From the NCBI RefSeq assembly GCF_004193175.1, contig NZ_SAUH01000001.1, forward strand, positions 3,226,501 to 3,290,500: DNA of 64,000 nucleotides, in the 5' to 3' direction. This stretch comes from Streptomyces sp. RFCAC02. Lineage in GTDB: Bacteria > Actinomycetota > Actinomycetes > Streptomycetales > Streptomycetaceae. How positions within the stretch are numbered: position 1 is the stretch's first letter; every line of letters starts with the position of its first letter. The notes under the pieces were generated by a model that made no database searches, was not told the origin of the DNA, and saw only the letters and a program-made list of their open reading frames with translations. This document shows, piece by piece, positions 17,523 through 25,210 of the stretch. Both the position numbers and the translations under genes were made by a program.

Positions 17523-18350
17523 ATGAACGCCGACACACCGTCCGACCCGCTGGCCCCCCTCGGCGACCTGCCCGGCGTGGCCGCCGCCGTCGCGTCCGTC
17601 CGCGCGGCCGTCGACCGGGTCCACGGACACCGCGTCATGCGCCGCCGCAGCCCCGAGGTCGCCGCCGAGTCCGCGCTGCGCGGCGCCCGCGCGTCGGCCG
17701 CGCTCGACGGGGCCGACTGGGCGCTCGAAGAGGTCCGCAGACGCAGCGACTTCGGCGCGGACGACGCGGCGCGGACCGTCGGCGCCGCGCTGCGCCTCAC
17801 CGGGGAGGCGGGGCAGGCGCTCGACGTCTGGCGGGTCTCGCCGCTGCGTGTCCTCGCACGGCTGCACCTGCTCGCGGCGGGCGACGCGCGGGCGTCGGTC
17901 GGCAGGCCGAGGACCGGCGGCGAACCGGTGGACGAGCCCGCCCTCGCCGGCCTCGGCGTGCCGGTGCCGCCGCCGGACGAGGTCGCCGCGCGCCTCGACG
18001 CGCTCGGCCGTCTCGTCGTCGCCGGCACCCGGGCGCCCGCGCTCGTGCAGGCCGCCGTGGTGCACGGCGAGCTGCTCGCGCTGCGGCCCTTCACCTCGTA
18101 CAACGGGCAGGTCGCGCGGGCGGCGCAGCGGATCGTGCTGGTCGCCGCCGGCCTCGACCCGAAGGGGGCCGTACCGACCGAGGTGGGCCACGCGGAGGAG
18201 GGGCGTGACGCCTACCTGGCGGCCCTCGCCGGCTACGCCACCGGCACGCCCGGGGGCGTCGCCGAGTGGATCGCGCACTGCGGGCGCGCCGCGGAGCTGG
18301 GGGCGCGGGAGTCCGTGGCGGTGTGCGAGGCCCTGCAGCGCGGCGCGTGA
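17523..18350 (+). CDS. Degenerate Fic-like protein
   Basis: A 275-residue protein, often annotated only as an oxidoreductase in Streptomyces. Its central segment AAVVHGELLALRPFTSYNGQVARA aligns with the Fic active-site region, but the expected H-x-F-x-(D/E)-G-N-G-R reads RPFTSYNGQ, so the catalytic His, the acidic residue, one Gly and the Arg are all changed. AMP transfer therefore looks unlikely. The N-terminal RRRSPEVAAESALRGARASAAL and helical content also fit a Fic fold. Function unknown. Confidence 0.75.
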   Translation: MNADTPSDPLAPLGDLPGVAAAVASVRAAVDRVHGHRVMRRRSPEVAAESALRGARASAALDGADWALEEVRRRSDFGADDAARTVGAALRLTGEAGQALDVWRVSPLRVLARLHLLAAGDARASVGRPRTGGEPVDEPALAGLGVPVPPPDEVAARLDALGRLVVAGTRAPALVQAAVVHGELLALRPFTSYNGQVARAAQRIVLVAAGLDPKGAVPTEVGHAEEGRDAYLAALAGYATGTPGGVAEWIAHCGRAAELGARESVAVCEALQRGA

Positions 18351-18372
18351 ACCCGGGCGCGTGCCCCCGGGG

Positions 18373-19203
18373 TCAGGGGCGCGTGGCGGTGAGGGCGCGC
18401 GCCGTGCGGCGCCGGCTCGCGTACCAGACGAACCCCGCGGCGCACGCGGCGGCGGCCACGGCGGCGCCGACGGCGAGGGCGGGGCGCGGCGGCAGGGACG
18501 GCACGCGCTGCTTGAGACGCACGGGGCGCTCGAACGTCAGCACGGGCCACTCGCGGGCCAGCGCCTCCCGGCGCAGGGCGCGGTCGGGGTTGACGGCGTG
18601 GGGGTGGCCGACCGACTCCAGCATCGGGATGTCGGTGACGGAGTCGCTGTACGCGTAGCAGCGGTCCAGGTCGTAGCCCTCCGATGCGGCGAGGCCCGCG
18701 ATGGCCTCCGCCTTGGTCGGGCCGTAGGCGTAGTACTCGACCTCGCCGGTGTAGCGGCCGTCCTCGACGACCATGCGGGTGGCGACGACGCGGTCGGCGC
18801 CGAGGAGTTCGCCGATGGGCTCGACCAGCTCGGAGCCGGACGAGCTGACGATGACGACGTCCCGGCCGGCGGCGTGGTGCCGTTCGATCAGGGAGGCGGC
18901 CTCGTCGTAGATGATCGGGTCGATCACCTGGTGCAGGGTCTCGGCGACGATCTCCTTGACCTGCTGGACGTTCCACCCGCGGCAGAGCGCGGACAGGTAC
19001 TCCCGCATGCGCTCCATCTGGTCGTGGTCGGCGCCGCCGACCAGGTAGACGAACTGCGCGTACGCGGTGCGCAGTACGGCACGCCGGTTGATGAGGCCGC
19101 CCTGGTAGAAGTGCCTGCTGAAGGTGAAGGTGCTCGACTTCGCGATGACGGTCTTGTCGAGGTCGAAGAAGGCGGCGGTACGTGGCCGGGGCAGGATTTC
19201 CAC
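18373..19203 (-). CDS. HAD-IB family phosphatase
   Basis: A 276-residue haloacid dehalogenase-type phosphatase. Motif I is AAFFDLDKTVIA (nucleophile Asp in DLDKT), motif II the Ser in VVIVSSSGSE, motif IV YAYSDSVTDIPML. A C-terminal transmembrane helix with a basic tail (about 245-265) anchors it. Subclass IB includes phosphoserine and lysophospholipid phosphatases. The start is uncertain: GTG at 19203 has a TATGCT -10-like box six bases upstream and may be leaderless; ATG at 19227 is the alternative. Conserved next to 6C RNA and ssd in Streptomyces. Confidence 0.88.
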   Translation of the reverse strand: MEILPRPRTAAFFDLDKTVIAKSSTFTFSRHFYQGGLINRRAVLRTAYAQFVYLVGGADHDQMERMREYLSALCRGWNVQQVKEIVAETLHQVIDPIIYDEAASLIERHHAAGRDVVIVSSSGSELVEPIGELLGADRVVATRMVVEDGRYTGEVEYYAYGPTKAEAIAGLAASEGYDLDRCYAYSDSVTDIPMLESVGHPHAVNPDRALRREALAREWPVLTFERPVRLKQRVPSLPPRPALAVGAAVAAAACAAGFVWYASRRRTARALTATRP

Positions 19204-19315
19204 GTGCCGAGCATAAAGGGCCGCCATTCGGCGTACGCTGGTGGTGTTGGGTTTGCTTGAGAAGCCTCTCGGGTACACCATGGAAGTCACGGATCGTTCG
19301 CGACCGTGCTAACCC

Positions 19316-19390
19316 GGTCCGACTCCTCCCCCCCCGAGTCGGCCGAGGAAGACGACCCCCGCTCTCCCCCCGGCGGGGGTCGTCGCATGT
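19316..19390 (+). ncRNA. 6C RNA
   Basis: Two adjacent hairpins have C-rich loops, the defining feature of actinobacterial 6C RNA. Hairpin 1 pairs 19319-19325 with 19336-19342 and its ten-base loop has nine Cs, eight of them in a row. Hairpin 2 pairs 19351-19362 with 19373-19384 and its loop contains six Cs in a row; this second stem also looks like the terminator. The position, upstream of ssd and divergent from the HAD phosphatase gene, agrees with my memory of the Streptomyces locus. The 5' end of the transcript is not visible; 19240-19315 may belong to it. Confidence 0.85.
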
Positions 19391-19550
19391 CCAGGGGCAT
19401 TTCCGACACCGTGTGGGTGCCACCGGTGCGCCGCGTGCCGTAGCCGGGTGGGTGCCCGAGGGTGCCACTGCCCCCCTCGGGCGTGACCGAGAGTAGCCGA
19501 TGGGAACACCCGTGGGGGCTTTCGCTCTGTGATGTCACTGAAACGGGTGA

Positions 19551-19584
19551 CGGAGTTTTCCACAGGGGCGGAGTTATCCACAGA
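19551..19584 (+). repeat. Tandem 16-base repeat with DnaA-box-like cores
   Basis: CGGAGTTTTCCACAGG (19551-19566) and CGGAGTTATCCACAGA (19569-19584) repeat with an 18-base period. Each contains a nine-base DnaA-box-like core (TTTTCCACA, TTATCCACA). They lie in the otherwise gene-free stretch 19391-19732 ahead of ssd. Whether DnaA or another protein binds is unknown. Confidence 0.5.
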
Positions 19585-19732
19585 TTTTGCCCGTGATCCC
19601 CGAAACGTGCGGGCGACCGGCACCGTAATGGCCATCACTTTCGCTGCGGTCGGCGACCGGCCGGACGCGCAGCGCGAAGTCGAAGTGCCAAACGGTTGAT
19701 CGGTTTACACGGGTTGAACGGGGATCGGGGAC

Positions 19733-20803
19733 ATGACCGAATCCATTCTGATTTTCACCGAGGACGACGGGACGCTCGACGACCTGCTGCGGCTGTGCGC
19801 CGCGGCCGGCGCCGAACCGGAGGTGGTCCACGGCGGCACGGTGCCGGCCGGGCGGTGGGAGCGCGCGCCGCTCGTCCTGCTCGGGGACGACCGCGCCCTC
19901 GCCCGGCCCGGGCCGGAACAGTGGCCCGGGCGCCGGCCCGGTGTGGTGCTGGTCGGACGCGATCTCGACGACCACACCGTGTGGGAACGGGGGCTCGCGC
20001 TCGGCGTCGAGCAGGTCGTCCACCTCCCGGGCGACGAGCCCTGGCTCGCCGAGCGCATCGCCGAGGCCGTCGAACCGGGCGCGCCCGCGCCTGCCGTCGG
20101 CGTCATCGGCGGCCGGGGCGGCGCCGGCGCCTCCACCCTCGCCTGCGCGCTGGCCGTCACCGCCGCCGCGACGGGGCTGCGGACCACACTGATCGACTGC
20201 GATCCGCTCGGCGGCGGCCTCGACGTGGTGCTCGGCAGCGAGGGCGCGGCGGGACCGCGCTGGCCGGCGCTGCTCTCCGCACGCGGCAGGCTGCCCGGCC
20301 GCGTGCTGGACGAGTCGCTGCCCCGGGCGCACGGAGTGCGGCTCCTCAGCTGGGACCGCTCGGACGCGGCGCCGCTGTCCGCCGACGCCATGCGGTCCGT
20401 CCTTGCCGCCGCACGGCGCGGCGGCGGCCTCGTCGTCCTCGACCTCCCCAGGACCGCGGACGAGGCGGCCCACGCTGCCCTCACCCAGCTCGACCTCGGA
20501 CTGCTCGTCGTGCCGGGCGACCTGCGGGCGCTGGCCGCCGCGCGGCGCGTGATCGCGACCACGGGCTCCCGCGTGCGGGACCTGCGGATCGTGGCCCGCC
20601 CGGGCGCCGGCCACGGCCTCACGGGCGAGGAGCTGAGCCGGCTGCTCGATCTCCCGCTCGCCGGGGAGCTGCCCGACGAGCCCGGGCTCGCCGCCGCGGC
20701 GGAACGGGGCGATCCACCGGGCCGTCACACCCGCGGCGTCCTCGCCCGCTTCTGCACCGCCCTGCTGAACCGCAGCACGGTCGCCGCGGAGGTGGCCGCG
20801 TGA
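19733..20803 (+). CDS. ssd: Septum-site-determining protein Ssd, CpaE-like ATPase
   Basis: A 356-residue protein with an N-terminal receiver-like segment (about 1-110, lacking a clear phosphoacceptor context) and a ParA/MinD-type ATPase domain. The deviant Walker A GGRGGAGAST is near residue 125, with LIDCDPLGGGLD after it. It heads the tad-like operon, where CpaE proteins position the secretion machine; in actinobacteria Ssd also influences septation. The stop overlaps the next start by four bases. Confidence 0.9.
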   Translation: MTESILIFTEDDGTLDDLLRLCAAAGAEPEVVHGGTVPAGRWERAPLVLLGDDRALARPGPEQWPGRRPGVVLVGRDLDDHTVWERGLALGVEQVVHLPGDEPWLAERIAEAVEPGAPAPAVGVIGGRGGAGASTLACALAVTAAATGLRTTLIDCDPLGGGLDVVLGSEGAAGPRWPALLSARGRLPGRVLDESLPRAHGVRLLSWDRSDAAPLSADAMRSVLAAARRGGGLVVLDLPRTADEAAHAALTQLDLGLLVVPGDLRALAAARRVIATTGSRVRDLRIVARPGAGHGLTGEELSRLLDLPLAGELPDEPGLAAAAERGDPPGRHTRGVLARFCTALLNRSTVAAEVAA

Positions 20804-22005
20804 ACGCCGTCACCCCGAACCCTGGCGTCGGTTCCCTCGACGCCGCCGAACTGCGGGACCTGCTCGACGGCGTCCGGCTGCGCCTCGCCGCAGCGGGCGA
20901 CGACCCGACGCCCGGCCGTGTCGCCGCGGCGCTCAGGGCGCAGGGCAGGCTGCTCGGCGACAGCGCCGTCCTGTCCGTCGTCCGCGCCCTGCGCTCCGAG
21001 CTGGTCGGCGCAGGCCCCCTCCAATCCCTGCTCGCCGAGCCGGAGGTGACGGACGTCCTGGTCAACGGACCCGACGAGGTATGGGTCGACCGGGGCCACG
21101 GCCTGGAGCGGACCGGCGTCCGCTTCCCGGACGCCGCCGAGATCCGGCGGCTCGCGCAGCGGCTCGCGGCCGCGGCCGGCCGCCGTCTCGACGACGCGAG
21201 GCCCTGGGCCGACATCCGGCTGCCCGACGGCACCCGCATGCACGCGGTGCTGCCGCCCGTCGTCGTCGGCCCGCCGTGCCTGTCACTGCGCGTCGTGCGG
21301 CCCAGGGCCTTCTCACTGGACGAGCTGACGGCGGCGGGCACCGTGCCGCCCGGCGGCGCGTCCCTGCTGCGGACCCTCGTCGCGGCCCGGCTGTCGTTCC
21401 TCGTGACCGGCGGCACCGGGTCCGGCAAGAGCACCCTGCTCGCCGGTCTCCTCGGCCTCGCCGGGCCGGACGAACGCATCGTCCTGGTCGAGGACTCCGC
21501 CGAACTGCGGCCCGCCCACCCCCACGTCGTCCGTCTGGAGACCCGGCCGGCCAATCAGGAGGGAGCCGGCCGGATCGCCCTGCGCGACCTCGTGCGGCAG
21601 GCGCTGCGCATGCGCCCGGACCGCCTGGTGGTCGGCGAGTGCCGAGGCCCGGAGGTGCTCGACCTGCTCAGCGCCCTCAACACGGGGCACGGCGGCTGCG
21701 GCACCCTGCACGCCAACGCCGCGGCCGACGTGCCGGCGCGCCTCGAAGCGCTCGGCAGCACCGCGGGACTGCCCCGGGCCGCACTGCACAGCCAGGTCGC
21801 CGCCGCCCTCTCCGTGGTCATCCACCTGGCCAGGGACCGGACCTCGGGGCGGCGCAGGATCGCCGAGATCCATGTGTTCCAGCAGGACGCGGACGGGCTC
21901 GTCGGGACGGTGCCCGCTGCGCGCTGGGGCGTGGACGGGTTCGTCCGCGAGGCGGGCTGGGCACGGCTCGCCGAACTGTGCGCACGGGCGGGTGAGGCGC
22001 TGTGA
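20800..22005 (+). CDS. TadA/CpaF-type secretion ATPase
   Basis: A 401-residue type II/IV secretion ATPase that would power pilus or Flp-type fibre assembly. Walker A GGTGSGKST is near residues 203-211, the Asp box IVLVEDSAEL follows, then Walker B-like LVVGECRGPEVLDLL and HANAAADVPARLE. The GTG at 20800 is used because it overlaps the ssd stop by four bases and gives a normal N-terminus. Followed by tadB with a four-base overlap. Confidence 0.93.
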   Translation: MNAVTPNPGVGSLDAAELRDLLDGVRLRLAAAGDDPTPGRVAAALRAQGRLLGDSAVLSVVRALRSELVGAGPLQSLLAEPEVTDVLVNGPDEVWVDRGHGLERTGVRFPDAAEIRRLAQRLAAAAGRRLDDARPWADIRLPDGTRMHAVLPPVVVGPPCLSLRVVRPRAFSLDELTAAGTVPPGGASLLRTLVAARLSFLVTGGTGSGKSTLLAGLLGLAGPDERIVLVEDSAELRPAHPHVVRLETRPANQEGAGRIALRDLVRQALRMRPDRLVVGECRGPEVLDLLSALNTGHGGCGTLHANAAADVPARLEALGSTAGLPRAALHSQVAAALSVVIHLARDRTSGRRRIAEIHVFQQDADGLVGTVPAARWGVDGFVREAGWARLAELCARAGEAL

Positions 22006-22895
22006 CCGCCCTGACCGCACAGCTCCCCCACCTCACGGCCGCCCTGTGCGTCGGCGCGGGCGCCTGGCTGCTCGCCGACGGGCCGCCGTCCCGCCGGGCA
22101 CTGCTGCTCGGCCCGGTGAGCGGCCCGCCGTACGGGTGGCGCACCCGGGGCACCGGCCTGTGGCGACGCCGGTGGGCGCGCCGGTCACCGCCAGGCGGTC
22201 TCGATGCCCGCGAACGGCGGCTCGCGCTCGGCTGCGTGGCGGCGGGCATGCTGCTCGCGCTGTGGGGCCGATCGGTCCTGCCCCTGCCCATGGGCGCCGC
22301 GCTCGTGCCGCTCGCCGTCCGCCTCCGGCGGCGGCGCGCGGACCGGCGTGCTGCCGACCTGCGGCGCAAGGGTGTCGTCACCTTCTGCGCGTCCCTGGCG
22401 GGCGAGGTCAGGGCGGGGCACCCGCCCGCCCGCGCCCTGATCACGGCGGCGTCCGACGGGCTGGCGGACGAGGCCGAGGCCGTCCGGGCCGCCGCCCACT
22501 ACGGCGGCGACATCCCGGAGGCGCTCCGCCGTGCCGCCGAGCGGCCGGGTGCCGAGGGGCTGCGCGGGGTCGTCGCCTGCTGGCAGGTTGCGGTCGACGG
22601 CGGCGCGTCGCTCGCCGGCGGCCTCGAAAAGGTCGCCGAGACGCTGCGCGCTGAACAGGCGCAGCGCGAGGAGCTCAGGGCGCAGCTCGCCGGCCCGCGC
22701 GCGACGGCGTTCATGCTCGCCGTACTGCCCGTCCTCGGGATCCTGCTCGGCGCGGCCCTCGGCGTGCGGCCCCTGGAGATCCTGCTCCACACCCCGCTCG
22801 GTCTCGGCTGCCTGCTGGCCGGCGCGGCTCTGGAGTGGGCCGGGATCGCCTGGGTCGCGGCCATCGTCCGCCGCGCGGAACGGGTGGCGTCGTGA
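22002..22895 (+). CDS. TadB-type inner-membrane secretion protein
   Basis: A 297-residue GspF/TadB-family platform protein. Hydrophobic helices occur at about 75-105 and near the C-terminus (MLAVLPVLGILLGAAL and LGCLLAGAALEW), with a cytoplasmic helical domain between them (FCASLAGEVRAGHPPARAL). It should form the membrane platform on which the CpaF-like ATPase acts. Start GTG overlaps the ATPase stop by four bases. Confidence 0.88.
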   Translation: MTALTAQLPHLTAALCVGAGAWLLADGPPSRRALLLGPVSGPPYGWRTRGTGLWRRRWARRSPPGGLDARERRLALGCVAAGMLLALWGRSVLPLPMGAALVPLAVRLRRRRADRRAADLRRKGVVTFCASLAGEVRAGHPPARALITAASDGLADEAEAVRAAAHYGGDIPEALRRAAERPGAEGLRGVVACWQVAVDGGASLAGGLEKVAETLRAEQAQREELRAQLAGPRATAFMLAVLPVLGILLGAALGVRPLEILLHTPLGLGCLLAGAALEWAGIAWVAAIVRRAERVAS

Positions 22896-23536
22896 CCGGG
22901 CATGCGGCACAGGCCGCCGCGACCGTCGTGGCGGCCGCCGTCCTCACCGTCTCGGTGTCCGCCCTCGCGGGCACGGCCGTCCGCGCGCTCCGCGGCCACC
23001 GGCTCCGCGTACGCGTCGGGGCGCTGGACGGCGAGCGCAGGCCCCCGCTCCTGCGGGGCGTCGTCGACCGGCTGCGCCGGGACCGGGAACGGCCCGATCC
23101 GGCGCTGCCGCTGGCCACCGGACTCCTGGCCGCCTGCCTCGCGGCGGGCGCGGCCCCCGGCACCGCGGCCGGGGCGGTCGGCGCGGCCCTCGACGGGCCG
23201 CTCGACGGGCCGGTCGGCGACCGGCTGCGGACCGCGTGCGCCGAGCTCCGGCTCGGCGGCGATCCGGCCGCCGTGTGGCGGCGGTTCAGCCGGTTGCGCG
23301 GTGCCGCCGGGCTGGCCCGGCGCCTGGAGACCGCGGACACCGGCGGCGTGCCGGTCGCCGAGACCGTCACGGCCGAGGCGGCCGCGGGCCGGGAGCGGCG
23401 CGGCCGCGCGGCCCAGGCCGCCGCCCGGCGGGCGGCCGTGCTGGTGACCGGCCCGCTGGGCCTCTGCTTCCTTCCCGCTTTTCTGCTCATCGGTGTGGTG
23501 CCCGTCGTCATCGGGCTGACAAAGGAGTTGCTGTGA
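22892..23536 (+). CDS. TadC-type secretion protein
   Basis: A 214-residue second platform protein, with an N-terminal helix (ATVVAAAVLTVSVSALAG), a helix pair around the GLLAACLAAGAAPG segment, and a C-terminal transmembrane helix (FLPAFLLIGVVPVVIGL). Sequence is divergent from TadC but position and topology agree. The GTG at 22892 overlaps the tadB stop by four bases, and its stop overlaps the next GTG in the same way. Confidence 0.82.
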   Translation: MTGHAAQAAATVVAAAVLTVSVSALAGTAVRALRGHRLRVRVGALDGERRPPLLRGVVDRLRRDRERPDPALPLATGLLAACLAAGAAPGTAAGAVGAALDGPLDGPVGDRLRTACAELRLGGDPAAVWRRFSRLRGAAGLARRLETADTGGVPVAETVTAEAAAGRERRGRAAQAAARRAAVLVTGPLGLCFLPAFLLIGVVPVVIGLTKELL

Positions 23537-23796
23537 CCATCCGTCCTTCCGTGAAGACCCGTCCCACCACCCGGGGACTCGCCCGGCCGCGTCTCCTCCG
23601 CTCCCGCTCATCGCTGCCTCCTCTGCCCACCCGCTTCAGGCAGGCACGGGACGCCGGTATGAGCACGGCGGAGTACGCCGTCGGGACGATCGCGGCCGCC
23701 GCACTGGCCACCGTCCTCTACCAGGTCGTCACCTCGGGGGCGGTGAGCGATGCGCTGCTGGGACTGGTCGAGCGGGCGCTCGACGCGCAGCTCTGA
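23533..23796 (+). CDS. Flp pilin-like DUF4244 protein
   Basis: An 87-residue protein with a basic N-terminus, then GMSTAEYAVGTIAAAALATVLY, which looks like a Flp/type IV-type prepilin: a G followed by a hydrophobic helix with a Glu five residues in (G-M-S-T-A-E). It is the likely fibre subunit of the tad-like system. AAAGGAG lies six bases upstream of the GTG at 23533. No prepilin peptidase gene is seen in the cluster. Confidence 0.85.
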   Translation: MTIRPSVKTRPTTRGLARPRLLRSRSSLPPLPTRFRQARDAGMSTAEYAVGTIAAAALATVLYQVVTSGAVSDALLGLVERALDAQL

Positions 23797-24121
23797 CCGC
23801 GGCTATGTCACGGCCGAGACGGCGATCGTCGCCCCTGCGCTCGTCCTCCTGCTCGGCGCGCTGCTGTGGGGGCTCGGGGCGGTGCTCACCCAGCTCCAGT
23901 GCGGCGACGCGGCCCGTGCCGGTGCCCGGGCCGCGGCGCGCGGGGAGTCCCGGGCCGATGTGACCGCGGCCGCGCGTTCCGTCGCTCCCGGGAGCGCCCG
24001 GATCACGGTGTCGCTGGACGGCGGGCTCTACCGGGTGCGCGTCGCGGCGGGCGCGCCGGGTCCCGGCGTTCTGGACCTGGAGGTCACGGGGGAGGCGGTG
24101 GCCCGTGCCGAAGCGGGATGA
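23750..24121 (+). CDS. TadE-family pseudopilin
   Basis: A 123-residue protein starting in the tail of the pilin-like gene (47-base overlap). The segment GYVTAETAIVAPALVLLLGALL is the TadE signature: processing site, Glu five residues later and a long hydrophobic helix; the rest is a periplasmic domain. No other in-frame start exists before the signature, so the ATG at 23750 is used although its ribosome site is weak. Confidence 0.82.
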   Translation: MRCWDWSSGRSTRSSDRGYVTAETAIVAPALVLLLGALLWGLGAVLTQLQCGDAARAGARAAARGESRADVTAAARSVAPGSARITVSLDGGLYRVRVAAGAPGPGVLDLEVTGEAVARAEAG

Positions 24122-24520
24122 CCGGCAGCCGGACGACCGGGGCTCGGCGACCGTCCTCGCCCTGGCCTGCGGGACGCTGCTGTGCCTGGTGTTCGGTGTC
24201 GTGCTCGCCCTCGGACAGGTCACGGCCGCCCGTCAGCGGGCGGCCGGGGCCGCCGATCTCGCGGCACTCGCCGCCGCCGACGCGGCTCTGACCGGCGCCG
24301 AGCGCGCCTGCGCTCTCGCACAGCAGGTCGCGGAGGCCCAGGGTGCCTGGCTGATCCGCTGTCACGTGGCGGGAGAGATCGCCGACCTCACCGCCGAGGC
24401 GGCGGCCGGGCCGTGGCGCACCAGCGCCCGTGCCCGGGCCGGCCCGGCCGCGCCGGACCCCGCCGGACCGTCCGGCGCGGCCGGGACCGACGGTGCCGGA
24501 CACCGCGCGGGGAGCGATGA
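24105..24520 (+). CDS. TadE/TadG-like protein, 3' end uncertain
   Basis: The frame starting at 24105 (overlapping the TadE stop by 17 bases) begins MPKRDDRQPDDRGSATVLAL, with a hydrophobic helix (CGTLLCLVFGVVLALGQVT) and AARQRAAGAADLAALAAA, the signature of the TadE-like protein of the actinobacterial helicase/secretion neighbourhood. Conserved sequence ends near 24435. The frame then has no stop until 27635, running through Arg/Gly/Pro-rich, repeat-like sequence and then antisense to the helicase gene. I set the end at an out-of-frame TGA (24518-24520) as the place where a one-base slip would close the gene; the true 3' end is unresolved. Confidence 0.6.
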
Positions 24521-24726
24521 CCGGTCCGGCTCCCGTCCGGCTGTCCGCAGTGCGGGGCGGGCGCCGCGTGCCCCCACGTGGAGGGCGCTCGGCGGCACGC
24601 ATCGGCACGGCTCGCGGGCTGGGCTCCCCGGCCACTCCGCTGGCGCCGGGACTGCGGGCGGGGCCGAGGACGGTGTGGCCCCGTCGACCGGGCGACCCGG
24701 GCAGCCGGGAGCCGCTCGGACACCCC

Positions 24727-25210
24727 GCTCGGGGGCGGCCGGCGGAGGCGGTCTCGGACCCTCGTGCGAGGGCCGCGTGGGCGGCACCCCTCGGGCGTCT
24801 CCTCCCGGCAGGGTTCCGGGGGCGGTCTGTCCGGAGCGGGGTCACCCGTGCGAGGGGCGTGCGGATGTTGCCGGGGCGCCTCGTGCGGGCACCTGGGGAC
24901 CCCGTTCCCGTGTCGCGATGCTGGGCGCGCCCAGGGGCGTCGGTCCTGTCCGCCCGTGCGAGCGACGTCCGGGCAGCGGCTGGGCAGTTCGTGCCAGTAG
25001 CTTCCGGCCCCGCTCCCACGCGGCTGCGTCCGCCGGGTGCCCCGAGACGCAGGACCCGTGCGCGGGCGCCCGGGGCTGCCGCGTCTGTTCGGCGGGCTCG
25101 GGGGCGGCCGGGGGAGGCGGCCTCGGTCACCCGCGCGTGGGGCGTGTCGGCAGCGACGGGTCACCCCGTGCGGGTGCCCGGGGCGCCGCGCAGCAGTTCC
25201 GTGAGGAGGC
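24727..25210 (+). repeat. Degenerate GC-rich repeats between the tad cluster and the helicase
   Basis: About 700 bases between 24440 and 25160 hold no convincing gene. A 50-base imperfect direct repeat starts near 24727 and 25099 (both CTCGGGGGCGGCCGG followed by GGAGGCGG). A short motif like CCCGTGCGAGGGGCG recurs about seven times (near 24776, 24847, 24880, 24952, 25056, 25130 and 25164), spaced about 30-105 bases. All frames here read as Arg/Gly/Pro-rich low-complexity protein. Confidence 0.5.

Noticed and set aside
19551..19584. Replication origin, from DnaA-box-like cores.
   Set aside because: Only two boxes, and no dnaA, dnaN or box cluster around them.
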